A stretch of DNA of 64,000 nt, from assembly GCF_036711975.1 (NCBI RefSeq), contig NC_091976.1:6758001-6822000 (forward strand), written 5' to 3'. The notes below the pieces were generated by a model, which was given only the letters and a program-made list of their open reading frames with translations, made no database searches and was not told the DNA's origin. Below, one piece after another: positions 1 to 11,318 of the stretch. This stretch comes from Onthophagus taurus. Its lineage: Eukaryota; Arthropoda; Insecta; Coleoptera; Scarabaeidae. How positions within the stretch are numbered: position 1 is the first letter of the stretch; every line of letters begins with the position of its first letter. The position numbers were made by a program, and so were the translations under genes.

Positions 1-1134
1 ATTAAAAGGCTTGGCTGTAATATATGCTATATCGTAAACTGTTATGGCTTTTCCGGGATGTTTGGACATCCATTCATTAAAGGAAGCACGACAACGAGCT
101 TTAAACGGTCCAAACACACAAATATCCAGAGGCTGAAGCCGATGGGTTATATGTGGCGGAAACGTAAGGAGCACCAAGCCATTATCTCGACAGTATAAAA
201 TCAAATCCAAGGTTGCATGTGTATGATGGTTGTCCAATAAAACGAGGACTGGTTTTTCCTTGGAGGCGTTGGTATGTTTTCGGATGTGTTTCATTACTAC
301 TAGAAAGCCCTCATTTGTCATCCAACCCTTTCGTGAAGCGATTCCAATGCTTCCATCAGGTGCTCCAGTTAAAAAAGCCTCCTTAAATCTGACCCTGGGG
401 AATACATATGCAGGTGGTATGGCATTACCATTTGCGACTATGATACCACAAAATGTAACTTGTTCTCCTCTCTCTGCCCCAACTGCTTGTCCCACCTGCT
501 TGCTACCTTTACTTGCCACAACTTTTGGCATTTGCAAAACCGTGTTCACACCACTCTCATCGACGTTGACAATTCGCTCACTTGAAAAGTTATATTTGGC
601 AAAAACCGTTTCCAAATTGTCATAAAAATGATCCACGTTAGTTTTATTGAAACTTATATTTCTTGCCAAACTCGTTGGTTCTGGTTTCCGTAAAGAGAGT
701 TGGGTATGTCGTTTCATAAAACCTTTTACCCATTCTAAGCCAGCTAATTTGTATTCGTGCCAAGTCGGAGGTATGTTTTTTTCCAGCCGAACTGCATACT
801 CGTAGGCAAATTCACGCGTCTGCAGATATGTGAGTCCATAATGCAGCTTAGACGAATGGATCAAATATATCACTAACTGATCTTCCTCTTTTTTTGTGAA
901 TATTTGGCGTGAAGAATACTTGGACGAAAACTCAGTGGAAACCACTTCTATATCAAGTGCATTATTCTGGTTTAATTTTTGAAGTCTTTTGTGTAACATG
1001 GACTTTTTTAAACCATATCTACTTGCAACTTGTCTTAAAGAACCATTTCCATTTCTCAGATCAGAGAGAGCTTGAAGCACCACTTCTTCTGATATTTGGG
1101 CTCTTTGGGAAGTTTTCACATAGTTTCTAACCAT
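1..1134 (-). CDS. pogo/Tigger-like DDE transposase, C-terminus cut by window edge
   Basis: The minus strand is open from an ATG at 1134 to the window edge (378 codons) with no stop. The first ~50 residues are a CENP-B/psq-type helix-turn-helix (ALSDLRNGNGSLRQVASRYG). A second DNA-binding region follows at about residues 80-150 (YLQTREFAYEYAV, AGLEWVKGFMKRH). The DDE_1 catalytic core shows all three expected acids: NVDESGV, LLDNHHTH and LQPLDICVFGP, with 35 residues between the second and third. The family cuts and pastes DNA at TA sites. No lesion is visible, so this copy may be intact or recently active; the end of the gene lies outside the window. A domesticated host gene of the same family is possible, but the flanking repeats favour a transposon. 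Confidence 0.85.
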   Translation of the reverse strand, partial: MVRNYVKTSQRAQISEEVVLQALSDLRNGNGSLRQVASRYGLKKSMLHKRLQKLNQNNALDIEVVSTEFSSKYSSRQIFTKKEEDQLVIYLIHSSKLHYGLTYLQTREFAYEYAVRLEKNIPPTWHEYKLAGLEWVKGFMKRHTQLSLRKPEPTSLARNISFNKTNVDHFYDNLETVFAKYNFSSERIVNVDESGVNTVLQMPKVVASKGSKQVGQAVGAERGEQVTFCGIIVANGNAIPPAYVFPRVRFKEAFLTGAPDGSIGIASRKGWMTNEGFLVVMKHIRKHTNASKEKPVLVLLDNHHTHATLDLILYCRDNGLVLLTFPPHITHRLQPLDICVFGPFKARCRASFNEWMSKHPGKAITVYDIAYITAKPFN

Positions 1135-1303
1135 TTTAAGGCAACACCTGAAAAAATGACACTCTATTTTTGACTTAAATAGGTGAGAATTCACCTCTTT
1201 TATTTGTTTAGCGAGGTTTGGAAACACATTGTATACTTATTATTATTATTATACTTATTATTGTATACTTATTATTATTTTTTTTGCTGTCCTAGATATT
1301 TTC

Positions 1304-1727
1304 GGGGCACATGTGGACATGTCCACATCTACCCCAACATGCGTGTCCATATCTGCCCCGTGTGAAGTTGTTGAAGAAAATATTTCGCACAAAATTGTAG
1401 GTTATATTTTTAACATATATTTTGCTACTCACCTATTCTTGAATCCTGTGATTCTCCCAACACGCTGTGTATTTGAAACTATTTCTATACATACGTCGGT
1501 GAAACACGAATTTATAAATCTACCTTTTTTTACATTTTGTCCGTAAATAAACACAGTGTAGGCCCTCTCGAAAACTGTAGTGACTTTTCCCGGCAAAATC
1601 ACAGGTGAACTAAAGGGAATACAGCTCCATCTAATATTGTGCTTTAGAACCAAAAATATGGTATATTAGACGGGAAATTTGAAGTGTCCACATCTGCCCC
1701 TGTCCACATCTGCCTCCCTCTCCCCTA
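1304..1727. repeat. Upstream end of the pogo-like element with subterminal repeats
   Basis: Near-identical copies of GTCCACATCTGCCCC occur at 1320-1334, 1344-1358, 1685-1700 and 1701-1715, with an inverted partial copy at 1304-1317. They sit upstream of the minus-strand transposase and stop at a TA (1726-1727), which fits a terminal inverted repeat plus subterminal transposase-binding sites. The opposite end lies outside the window, so the element end is inferred. A (TTA)n-rich stretch at 1238-1277 lies between this region and the gene. Confidence 0.5.
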
Positions 1728-1779
1728 CACATTTTTGAAAGAAAATTTTCAAATTGATCACGAAATCCATATTGGATGA

Positions 1780-2990
1780 TGGAGAATGATGAAAGACGTT
1801 AAGGCAAAATATAAGAAGATTACAGTGGAAATTGTGATGATATATTTAAATCTTGTGAACCATGTCAAAAAAAGTTAAACATGCCGAAAAAAGGACTTGT
1901 TGTTAAGCCATTTAAAAGCAGTAATTTTAATTCAAGATTCGAGGTAGATATGCAGCCACAAGCAGACGGCGACTACAAGTTTATAATGGTTTTATTAAGA
2001 CCTAGCCGAAGAAGTTGCTTATCATCTTCTGAACATATTAACAAATTTTGGCGCTCCTTGCAAAGCGACAATGGTAGGGATTTTGCATACAAAGTTATTG
2101 AAAAAATGTGTGAAATGTAGGATGAACTTAAAATCCTTGAAAAACCGAGACACAGCCAATCACAAGGTTTGGTTGACAGAGCCAACCAGGACATAAAAAA
2201 TATGTTCTGTACTTGGCTTAAAACAAATAATACCACAAAATGGTTAGAAGGAATTAAATTTATCCAATTCATGAAAAATAGGGATCATCATTCTGGAATA
2301 GATCGCAGTCCTTATGAAGTTATATTTGGCTGTAAAGCTAAAGTTGGAGGAGGAACAGAAGCAAACAGAGGCGGAACTTGAAGAGGTGTTAAAAGAGCAC
2401 TGTAATAAAGATACCGAACTTGAGAGAGCAACTCCAGAAAGATAATGAAGCAGAAAATGAAGACAATGTGGAAATGGAACTACATAATCCTACTAAAAAT
2501 GTGCAATTAACAACTGGTAGAACTTCGGCTATTAATTTGATCGCAACAGGAATCGGTGGTAACGATCAAAATAGTTCAGAAGAAAAAGGTGATTTCACCT
2601 CCTTACTCAATAAAAGATCTACAAGCATTCCAGAAGCTCGAAACTATGCAAAGCATGCACTGGAAAAGCAAGCTGACAAAATGTTATGCTTTTGAAAAGC
2701 AAAGTATCCAGTAGTTACTGTAGGAGAAAACCTACTTATAAGAATTCCGGATTTAGAGAGAGGTAATACAGGCAGAAAAACTCTACAAAATATGGAATTT
2801 TAAACCAGATCTATATAACAAATCAATTTAGTATTTGCAAGGAATTTATTTTTCGATTGACGATGTTCCTAATAATGAAATGAAGAGAATGTGCTCGGTT
2901 GAGTTCGAAATGAAGTGGCCAAGGATTTCAATATTGCAATTGTATAGGAGGATGTAATTCAAATCGCTGATCTTCCTGAATATTTTTAAT
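1780..2990 (+). pseudogene. Degenerate retrovirus-type integrase relic (KRBA2-like)
   Basis: In three frames the plus strand retains, in order, a CC half of an integrase zinc finger (CEPCQKK, about 1855), an integrase-core start (SRFEVDMQPQADGDYKFIMV), a segment with SDNGRDF (about 2065), HSQSQGLVDRANQDI (2153-2200), and a C-terminal region around RNYAKHALEKQADKM with downstream RIPDLERG. This order matches the integrase-derived proteins annotated as KRAB-A domain-containing protein 2-like in animals. A frameshift near 1850 and stops at 2118, 2379 and 2693 show it is dead. Source element class is inferred. Confidence 0.6.
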
Positions 2991-3189
2991 ATTTATTTAT
3001 AACTCTTTCTTCTACACCTACACGATCTACATTTCAAATTAACGCTAAAAGATTAAATTTTAAGATAACAAATGCATACCGATTTATAAAAAAAAAAATA
3101 TTTTGCTAGAAAACAAATCATAAGCTTCTATTTCCGCGAATATTTAAAAGATTTGAATACTTAAAAATGGATTGATTCAAGTAAAAGAG

Positions 3190-3226
3190 ATTATCTCACG
3201 TGGAGAGATAATTATTGATATAAAAA
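3190..3226 (+). promoter_or_regulatory. Palindromic E-box/GATA element and TATA box of the FN3 gene
   Basis: An E-box CACGTG (3197-3202) lies inside an inverted repeat, ATTATCTC (3190-3197) and GAGATAAT (3205-3212); each arm contains a GATA-type site (AGATAA). A TATA box (TATAAAA) follows at 3219-3225, about 80 bp before the ATG at 3304, so transcription would start near 3250. The arrangement is read from sequence; factor binding is inferred. Confidence 0.5.
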
Positions 3227-3303
3227 CATCGTGATACGCTATATTTTAGTAATTCGTACGCGTTTGTTGCTAAAACATATTATTTGAAATATAATTGTGC
3301 ACC

Positions 3304-4934
3304 ATGAGAGAAATTTCTTTAGTGATTTTAATTATTTCGTTAATGGTTCTTGGTACTACAGCAAACGATTTAGAAGGTAATTTAATCATCTTTACAAAAC
3401 GTTTAGGATATTTTTTTTTTTCATACAGCAATTGACTGTGGTCCTGTGCAAAATTTGACAATATTTGAATCTGATTTTTCTATTGGGGCAAGATGGGATC
3501 CACCATTAGGGAAAGACTGTTTTCCTGATGGTTCATTTAACGTTATGGTAACTGTAAACGAAAAAATACAACTTTTCCACAGACATATTCGAGAAAGATT
3601 TGTACAAGTTCATAAAAAAAGTTGCCATTCGTATTTGTTTAGTGTTCAATCTATTCGAACAACTGGGCAACCATTGCATTGGACGTCTGAAAATGTAACG
3701 AGTCAAATTGCAGGTTGAAAACGTTTCCTTATTCTATTTTAATGAAAATAAAAACAGGTTTTTAATTCTTTTAGGTACTGGTAACGTGAGGAACCTACAA
3801 CTAATAAATAATACGTTAAATTGGACACGACCCGATAACTCAGATCTTTGCCCTTTGATGTACATGGTCGAAGTCGACCCCGAAGGCTTTAATGCAACAA
3901 GAACACTTATATCAAATACAGAAATCGTAATTAATTTAACAGCTTGTACTAATCATACGATTTCTGTTACAACAATCTTACTCCAAGCGAGAGATTGGGC
4001 TGGACGACCAGTTTCAATATTTGAAATGGGCCCATTTAAAAGTTAATACAAACAATTTACGTTTATAATTTTACCTCAATCTATTTTTTTATTTTTTTTA
4101 ATACAGAATTACCTCCCATTCATGTTTCAACCTGGCCAAATACAACCGGTGCTAGGGTTAATTGGATCGAGGAAGAAGAAAATAACGCCTGTCAAATAAA
4201 AGGAATTCAATTTGCTTATGTTTTAACAAAACTCAAAGATGTACAAGAACCGTATGTTCAAGATTTTGTGGCAAGTGATGATTTTTGGTACCAATTAGAT
4301 GGGCTGAGTGAAAACGAGGAATATTCATACAGCTCGAAATGGAAGTTAGCTGAAGATAAATTTGGTGATGCTAGTCCACACATACATTTTTTAACAAGTT
4401 AATAAATTAAGAGTTTAAAAAAAATCTTTCTGATTTATTTATGATTTTGCAGAGGAATTAACCCCACCAATTATTGGACCCATCGTTTCCGAAAATGGTA
4501 CCCTTCGAATTCAGTGGAGCCAACCATATCCTGATAGTTTCGTTACAAACCACATTGTCAGAGTGGATGATGCGAGATGTATAAAATACCCCTTCCCTGA
4601 AATATGCAATGATGAAGATCAAATTTTGACGTGGGATTTCCAAAACCAATCCAACGATACATCTGTTATTGTAGCACCCGTTTTTGTTAACCAGACATAT
4701 AAAATAGAAGTAGAAACCGTTTTTGGTGATCTTAACGCTTTTACTATTAATTCAACGGTTTTTGAAAATAAAAAGGATATTGAAGGTACTTTTTTTATTT
4801 CTATTTGTATTTCAAGAATTCATATTTATTTTTTTGTAGGTCCAGGAAGAATTTTTGTAATTTCTGGAACGAAACATATTAACTGGACAATGCGTATTTC
4901 CGTCCTGGGTTCAAATTCGGAAATTATAGAGTAA
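3304..4934 (+). CDS. Secreted fibronectin type III-like repeat protein, six exons
   Basis: Exons by eye: 3304-3376, 3429-3713, 3775-4041, 4107-4397, 4453-4785, 4840-4934, total 1344 nt, 447 aa plus TAA. All five introns are 52-66 bp and all lie in phase 1. Exon 1 is a signal peptide (MREISLVILIISLMVLGTTA, then ND). Exons 2-5 each encode about 90-110 residues of a beta-sandwich-like module with FN3-type Trp and Tyr positions (ARWDPP, LNWTRPD, VNWIEEE, RIQWSQPYP). Many N-glycosylation sequons (NLT, NVT, NHT, NWT) and scattered cysteines are present, and there is no transmembrane segment, so a secreted glycoprotein is likely. The last exon is short and ends in mid-module. The intron-2 donor is the least canonical (caggttgaaa). 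The partner and function are unknown. Confidence 0.75.
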
Positions 4935-5007
4935 TAATTATTTTTGTCATTAACAAAGTTATAACGTTTTTTAAAATATGTTCTAGTAACATATTTTTAA
5001 ATACTGA

Positions 5008-5013
5008 AATAAA
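5008..5013 (+). terminator. Polyadenylation signal after the FN3 gene
   Basis: AATAAA lies 74 bp past the stop codon of the FN3 gene. It is the first good signal downstream. Confidence 0.4.
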
Positions 5014-5014
5014 A

Positions 5015-5755
5015 TAGGAGTTATAAATGTAGGGTTTTATTTAAATAGGAAACAAAACAAAAGCCCCACTTGTCCTTAACTAATTTATTATTATTATTAT
5101 TTCCACTTTAAAGAGTTTATAATATATAGTGTAGTATAATAAGTGAATTATTATTACAATATCTAATTTTCTCTGCGCGTCGTCTTCTCACATCTGCTTC
5201 TCAACTTCTCATTTGCATGTCGGTGCATGTCGTTCCAACTTCTATCCCCTCCACCTGTCCTTTCAGATCCTTCTGGAAATACCACAAACAGTACCCAGTG
5301 TTCCCACATAAATACAGTGGAGTATAGATTTTAAAAAGTAAACTTTAAAAAATCGTCTAGACTTGATCATTGATTATGAAGAAGTATTGTATAAGAAGTG
5401 ATATATAACAATCGGTGATAGTCGAATTACTTTTGCTCACAAAAATTAATACGGAAAATGCGGCACCTAACCCTCGTGAAAAATCTTAAACTTTAAAATA
5501 TCGTCTAGAATTTATTTATGAAAACGATGAAATAAGTAATATGTCAAAGAAAAGCTTAAAGAATTGTTAGATATCACTTTATTAACAATATTCTCAATAA
5601 ACTACAAGTCATCAATTTATAACAAACGAAATAACTTCCAACGCCTCACACATTCGGCTCTCTAACTCAACTCTGACTCTCTTACTAAACTAATGCCCTT
5701 AACCGTCCTTCCCACTCCCTACTCTCTCTCTTCTTCATTTCTCTCTCTCTCTCTC
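5015..5755. other. Noncoding, probably the 3' end of the adjacent Gypsy-type element
   Basis: No gene is seen. Read on the minus strand, the pol stop is followed by a purine-rich GA tract (5710-5755), then by a TATAAA (5616-5621) and an AATAAAG (5577-5583). That is the order expected for a polypurine tract followed by an LTR with promoter and polyA signal. No matching second LTR was found on the other side, so an LTR call is only suggestive. Confidence 0.3.
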
Positions 5756-8614
5756 TTAGCGGTATCGATCTTCACATTCGACCTTGCTACCATTTGGGTC
5801 GTCCTCGGCCCTGACTTCCTCATCTTCCGAATTCATTTCTTCTTCGCTGTCTGTCGACTCATCTTCTTCTTCGTCCAGATCTGTTATGACACACCATGGC
5901 TTCATACGGTCGGATGCAAAAACAGAATGATAAGGTTTTTGACTTCTTGGTGCTCCAGGTATATCTTTCAACTCGTATCTATCGTTTGGTAAAACTTTAT
6001 GGATAACGTAAGGTCCTTTGTAACGTAATGCCAGTTTTCTAGATTCGCCAGTAGCTGTTGCTTCACATTTTACTAACACCAAGTCTCCTTCTTGATATTT
6101 TCTTGGTTTTATGCGTAGTTTGTCAAATCTTTCCTTTTGATCTTTCTGTCGTTTTCTAATCTCATGTAGTGCGTCTGTTCTTATTTCTGTTATCTCTTCC
6201 TCACTCACAGCTTCATCTTCTGTTACCTTCGTACTCTTAGGAAACGGCCCTAAATGGTCGATATTAACTGTATGGAAAGGTATTGGTTGTCTCTCTATAT
6301 TATGCAATTCTCCTTCCTTCTTACCTCCAGATATTTTCCTATATGCACATTCTACACAGGCTCGTATATAATTTGTGACTCTTTTCCTCATTTTAGGGAA
6401 CCATAAATATTGTTTAAGGTGACTTATCGTTTTGTCCACACCATAATGACCCATACGATCATGACTATTTTGAATGACCTTCCATATAATCCCTTTGGGT
6501 ACAACCCAACGTTTATCATCTCCCAATTTTCTATATAATCTGTTCTCAATCAATTCATAATCGTGATGTATTTGTTTCTCATCGTTATTATTCGGGGGTC
6601 TTTGCAATATTTGCGTTATTGTCATTAATTTTACATCTTGCATTTGCATTGTTATAAGCCAATCTTCTTCGTTAATCATTAAAATGTTCAAACCAGCTAT
6701 CTCTGGTTCACTAGCCTCTTCTTGAGGACATCTACTCAATGCGTCAACATGTTTCATTTGTTTGGCTTTTCGATGCTCAAACACATAATTATATTCCAAC
6801 AATTTCAAACACCACCTAGCAATTCTCGGTGACATATCTTGTTTCTTTACTGTTTGTTTAATTGAATTGCAATCTGTTATTATTCTAATTTGTTTTCCTA
6901 GCACATACACTCTAAATTTCTCTAGACTCTCGACTATAGCAAGCATTTCCAATTCGTAACTATGGTATTTAGATTCGATCTCAGCTGTTTGTCTACTATA
7001 AAAACATATTGGTTTCCACATACCTTCAGTTTTCTGCATTAATATTCCAGCAACACCTATATTACTAGCATCAGTATGTACCTCCAGTTCAGAACCAGGA
7101 TTGTATAATGCCAAAACCGGTCTTTCACATAATCTCCTCTTTAGTAATTCAAAAGCGTTTTCTTGTGCACTTCCCCAAATAAACTTCTCATCTTTTCTGG
7201 TTAATATTGTCAACGGTTTAACAACAATGGAAAAGTTCTTAATGAATCTTCTAAAAAAACTAGTTAACCCAATAAATTGTCGTACTTCCTGCACTGTTGT
7301 CGGTCTCCGAAAATAAGAAACAGCTTCAATTTTCTTAATTCCTGGTCTCAGTCCCTCTTCGCTAATCTCGAACCCAAGGTAGTCAATCTTATTATACAAA
7401 AATTTACATTTGCTCATTCTTAATGTGAGTCTAGCTTCTTTCAACACTTTAAGTACGATTTTCAATTTCTCAAGACCTTCCACGACAGTTTCGCTCGCAA
7501 TCAATATATCATCCATGTACACAAGAGCAATATTTGGTCCTACCCTTCTTAAGACTTTACTCATTAAACGGTTGAAAACACTTGGGGCGTTAACAAGTCC
7601 AAATGGCATCCTGTTAAACTCGTATAAGCCATCTGTTGTTACAAAAGCTGTCAAATGCCTGCTTTCTTCACTAATCGGTACTTGGTAATATCCATTAGCT
7701 AGGTCAAGAGTAGTAAAATATTTCTTACCAGCAAGTTTATCTAGTTGTTCATCTATCAACGGCATTTGTGTATGCTCTTTTCGGGTCACCTCGTTTAGTC
7801 GCCTGTAATCAATACATAAACGCTCTCCTCCTGTTTTCTTACTCACCAGCACAACAGGACTCGCATACTCAGATGTTGAAGGACTAATAATACCAGCTTT
7901 CAATAATTCACCGACTTGATCGTTGACTATATCTCGCTGACTATATGCTAGCCTATATAGACGACTTGATATTGGTTTTGTATTTGTAACTTCAATCTTC
8001 ATCTCAAATAAATCCGTGCATCCCAAATCAGAATATTTATCCGCAAACATTTGGTCATGTTCTTCTAATAATTTAACTAACTCCATTTTGTCACTTTCTT
8101 GTATTTCTGCATTTACATCAACTTTTTGCTTTTGTACTTTCATCTGAGGTCTTGCTATATCTACTATTTCTTGTTCTGCTACAGCTTGGTTACAACCTTT
8201 ATTGAAATCTTCATTATCTAAATCGACTTCTACATATTCAATTTCTTTAGTTTTCTCTTCTTCAATCTGACTTATCGTCAAAGTATTATATTCCTTTATA
8301 ACACGGATATTAGGTTTATCTAAAACACTTCTTCCAATTATTATTGGTTCATTCTGGGTCGAATCAGGTACAACAAGTACTTCAGATGTCATCTCTATTC
8401 CATCTATTACTATTTCAACATTGGATTCTCCTATTGGTGGACATTTTCCTCCCCCAAATCCTGTCAGTGTTACAATAGAGGGTTTATAATTTAATTTTAA
8501 TTCATCTGCTTCCTGTTGGCGTATTGTAACTACATCACTACCAAGATCGATAAATGCTACAATGTCGGTCTTATTAATCTGTACAATTTTATGATATTCA
8601 TCTCGACATGTATA
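5756..8614 (-). pseudogene. Gypsy-type pol: protease, reverse transcriptase, RNase H, deleted integrase
   Basis: The frame is open from the codon after the gag stop (8614) to 5756. Domains in order: aspartic protease with FIDLGSDV (Leu where Thr or Ser is usual); RT with GLVNAPSVFNRLM and YMDD at 7508-7519 (residues 292-295 from the ATG at 8392); RNase H with HTDASN, ELEMLAIVE and HVDALSR; integrase HHCC finger ending CVECAYRK. Right after the first catalytic Asp (NIDHLGPFPKS, near 6240) the frame runs straight into the C-terminal region (EIRTDALHEIRKRQ). The middle of the integrase core, with the second Asp and the Glu, is therefore missing without loss of frame. The acidic C-terminal tail is element-specific. 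RT looks intact, but integration cannot work in cis. Confidence 0.85.
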
Positions 8615-9160
8615 TTATTCTACTTTATTTACTCGCCTTGGTGTAGTACAATCCTTCGCATTATGCCCGTCTCTATTGCATTTGAAACATTTTCTTTGTT
8701 TTGGTTTGCTGCAATTTATCGCCATATGACCAGTTTCACCACAATTGTAACACCTTCTTTCATTTCGAGAAGCACTGAATGTATCTCGTTGAGTATTTCC
8801 CCTTCGATCAGACATATTTTTCATGGTTGCTTCATAATCTTTTATTTTTGATAATAAATCTTGAGTATCACATGGTGTACTAATAGCTAATAACTTCCCA
8901 AGTTCTCTATCAGGTATTCCCATTATGATATATTTTACCAACGATTTTTCATTTATCGCACCCTTATTTCCAATAGCTTTCATGAAATATACATAATTCT
9001 CGTATGATTCATCAGGTTTCTTTTTCTTTCTTGATAATTCAAAATGAATGTCATCGTCATCAACGGCAGTAGGAAAATCAGCAACGACCAATTTTTTGAA
9101 CTCAACCCAACTTGATATCCGGTCTTGTGCTCCATTAAACCATAATTGTGCAAAAAAAAA
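8615..9160 (-). pseudogene. Gypsy-type gag, 5'-truncated, with two zinc knuckles
   Basis: The recognisable part starts at AQLWFNGAQDRISSW near 9150 and ends at TAA 8615-8617. Two CCHC knuckles are visible: CYNCGETGHMAINC and CFKCNRDGHNAKDC (8650-8750). The N-terminal part of gag and any 5' LTR are missing; a run of A at 9150-9162 marks the break. The stop codon is in the same frame as pol, with no other stop between it and the protease, so pol could be made only by readthrough or was originally one frame. Confidence 0.75.
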
Positions 9161-9214
9161 AAATCGTATAATGCCTTTACACGAAAATATAAAAAGATAG
9201 TTTAAATAAAACAA

Positions 9215-9754
9215 TACAAAAATAGCACTTCCTTGAATTGTTACAGCTTATCTCAGTCCTACAGAAGTTCGGTGTTGAATCTGGGTATTCTATCGAAGGT
9301 TAGTTTGAAGCTTTCTCAATAAGAAACTTTGTTTCTCATCATTATGCGTAGTATGGTATGCTACTTGGAACTCAACTTAAGATTGATTAGCAAAGTAATT
9401 TACCGAAATGAGACATACATATGTTCAGATGAGATGAGTTCTTGATAATGTAATCCATATAGCGTATATCCATAAGCTAGTATAGCTTCATTGGCACTGT
9501 ATTTCAAATATTTAAGTCTTATGTCCAATATAGAGATTACGATTTTTTACTGGTCAAGTTTAGCTAGAATTTCTTGAAGGGTATGCTTAATAGAAATAAG
9601 TTTTGACTCATTTCGTGGTTTTCTTATACTGTTTCTTGCTATCTATAAGTATAGTGTAGATTCGTTAGTCATATACAGTTTTATGCTTCTGAATAATAGA
9701 TATGTGACCTATTATATTCCCACCTTTCTTAGATGTTTTGGTCACTAGAAAGAT
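9215..9754. other. Noncoding stretch, nothing recognised
   Basis: AT-rich with no domain-bearing frame on either strand. It should hold the 5' part of the Gypsy-type element if that were complete, but no LTR-like copy of 5015-5755 is seen. Confidence 0.3.
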
Positions 9755-10066
9755 TGTATCGTCCTATCAGCATCCACAACAGAAGAGGTCAGTGATCCAA
9801 GCGTTGTTCTAGCGAGCGGAAAGGATATGTGACGAAAAGAATTTAAGGAAAGAAGAAGGACTTCTAGAAGATGTACTCTAATATAACACTAAAAAAACTA
9901 AAATAACACTTTGACGGACATCCCGCGAGCCACCTCGCAACGTAAGTCAATAAATTTCCAAATGCTCTTCCGACGACTAAAAACAACTAACCCCATTAAA
10001 GGGAGCAGAAGTCTACTGGCTATCATGGAGTTGTGGGAAGTATTACATTGGAATAACAAAATAAAA
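9755..10066 (+). pseudogene. PLE relic: linker and GIY-YIG nuclease fragment
   Basis: Across frame breaks the plus strand keeps RSVIQALF, RAERICDEKNLRKEEGLLE (about 9788-9865) and then a decayed GIY-YIG start, LTPLKGAEVYWL with CGKYYIG (about 9985-10060). The second part aligns with the better-kept copy at 11680-11760 on the minus strand (LTPLKGAGVYRLSCSCGKYY). This order (linker, then GIY-YIG) is diagnostic of endonuclease-bearing Penelope-like retroelements. Confidence 0.6.
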
Positions 10067-10169
10067 ATATAATACTGCAATGTAATAAGAAAGAGAATAT
10101 CCATGTTGCAAGATTAATAATCAAATAAAAACCATGTAAAAACTTCTAACTTGCATTTATTTATATAAA

Positions 10170-10205
10170 GTCGTACTAGTTTCGGGTTACCCCATCATCA
10201 GCGAC
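10170..10205 (-). ncRNA. Hammerhead ribozyme motif in PLE left arm
   Basis: On the minus strand: stem I GUCG (10205-10202), core CUGAUGA, one U, stem II GGG/CCC with a short loop, GAA, self-complementary stem III ACUAGU (10180-10175), then A (position 17) and the stem I partner CGAC (10173-10170). All core bases fit the hammerhead consensus; cleavage is predicted after the A at 10174. The palindromic stem III cannot fold alone with a loop, so a dimeric ribozyme is expected, as proposed for other PLEs. Confidence 0.65.
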
Positions 10206-11318
10206 AGCTATAATGATTACAAACCATAAGATAACAAACATGTAAGGTAGTAAATATAATAGAGTGATGTTAACTCGAAAAAAATTTTTTTTAAATGAAT
10301 TAATGATAAAATAATTATTTGATGTATAAAAATTAGAAGTTGAGTTAAAAATGCAAATGGAAATGTTCAAAAAATATTGTTAACAATAAAACGAAAAACC
10401 TTAAATTACCCTTAAACTAAACTTATAATGAAAATAATTTTTAAAAGAATTTTTTTTAATTTAGAGGCAGGAAACACTCAATAAAAATTTTTATATAAAA
10501 AAGACCTAACCACGAGGAAAATGAGGAAAAGTGAAAAAATCATAAATCAAAAATAATTTGAAAAATACTTTCAGTCAATGAAGCTATAATAGGTGTAGAC
10601 TGGCAATCAAATGTAAGTAAAGCATTTTGCTATCTGATGGATAAACAAAATGAAGATAAAAGATGAAATAGGAATGGCGACGTTAAAAAGTGTGGAATCT
10701 AAAGAAAAGTAAAAATATTTAAAAAAATATATTTATAAAAAATATTTTAAAAAAGAACCATCAAAAATGTTAAAAGGAACAATAATATAAAGTAATTAAA
10801 GAGTAATAAATGAATTAAACTTACGTTAAAATCGAGTAAATCTTTAAGAAGATGTCTTGGTGGGATGAGATGAGGCGAGACTGAAGAAATCAAGCCAGAG
10901 CAATTGTTAAACTGAATAAGAGAGATAAAAATAAAATTAGAGAGAAAGGGAAAAGAGTCGGTCTATAAAAGAAATTAAATTTAAAAAGCTATAAGGAAAA
11001 TTATAAAGAAAAATCTTTAAAAATGGGGAACGTAATTTATACGTAAATTTAAGGTATTTGAAAATAGGTTTGTATAAATTTTGAATTTGATCATTACGCA
11101 AAGTAAAGTTATTATTGTTATTATGTTTATGGATTTCTAACAATTCCTATAGATCAAGTTTATAACCTTTTTGGCATTTATGAATAAGTGAACTATTATA
11201 AGTACGAAGGCTTTCACGGCCGATATTAATTAAACTAAAACTAACACTATCACAAGAACTAACACTAGACCTAGAACGAAAATCTTTCGGGTTAAGCCGT
11301 GCGTTTTTTGAAAAAAAT

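Noticed and set aside
230..625. Plus-strand 131-aa frame
   Set aside because: It is the antisense shadow of the pogo-like transposase, which is open on the other strand with all its motifs.
5015..5700. LTR of the first Gypsy-type element
   Set aside because: A TATA box, a polyA signal and a purine tract are in suitable order, but no second copy was found near 9200-9800, so boundaries cannot be set.
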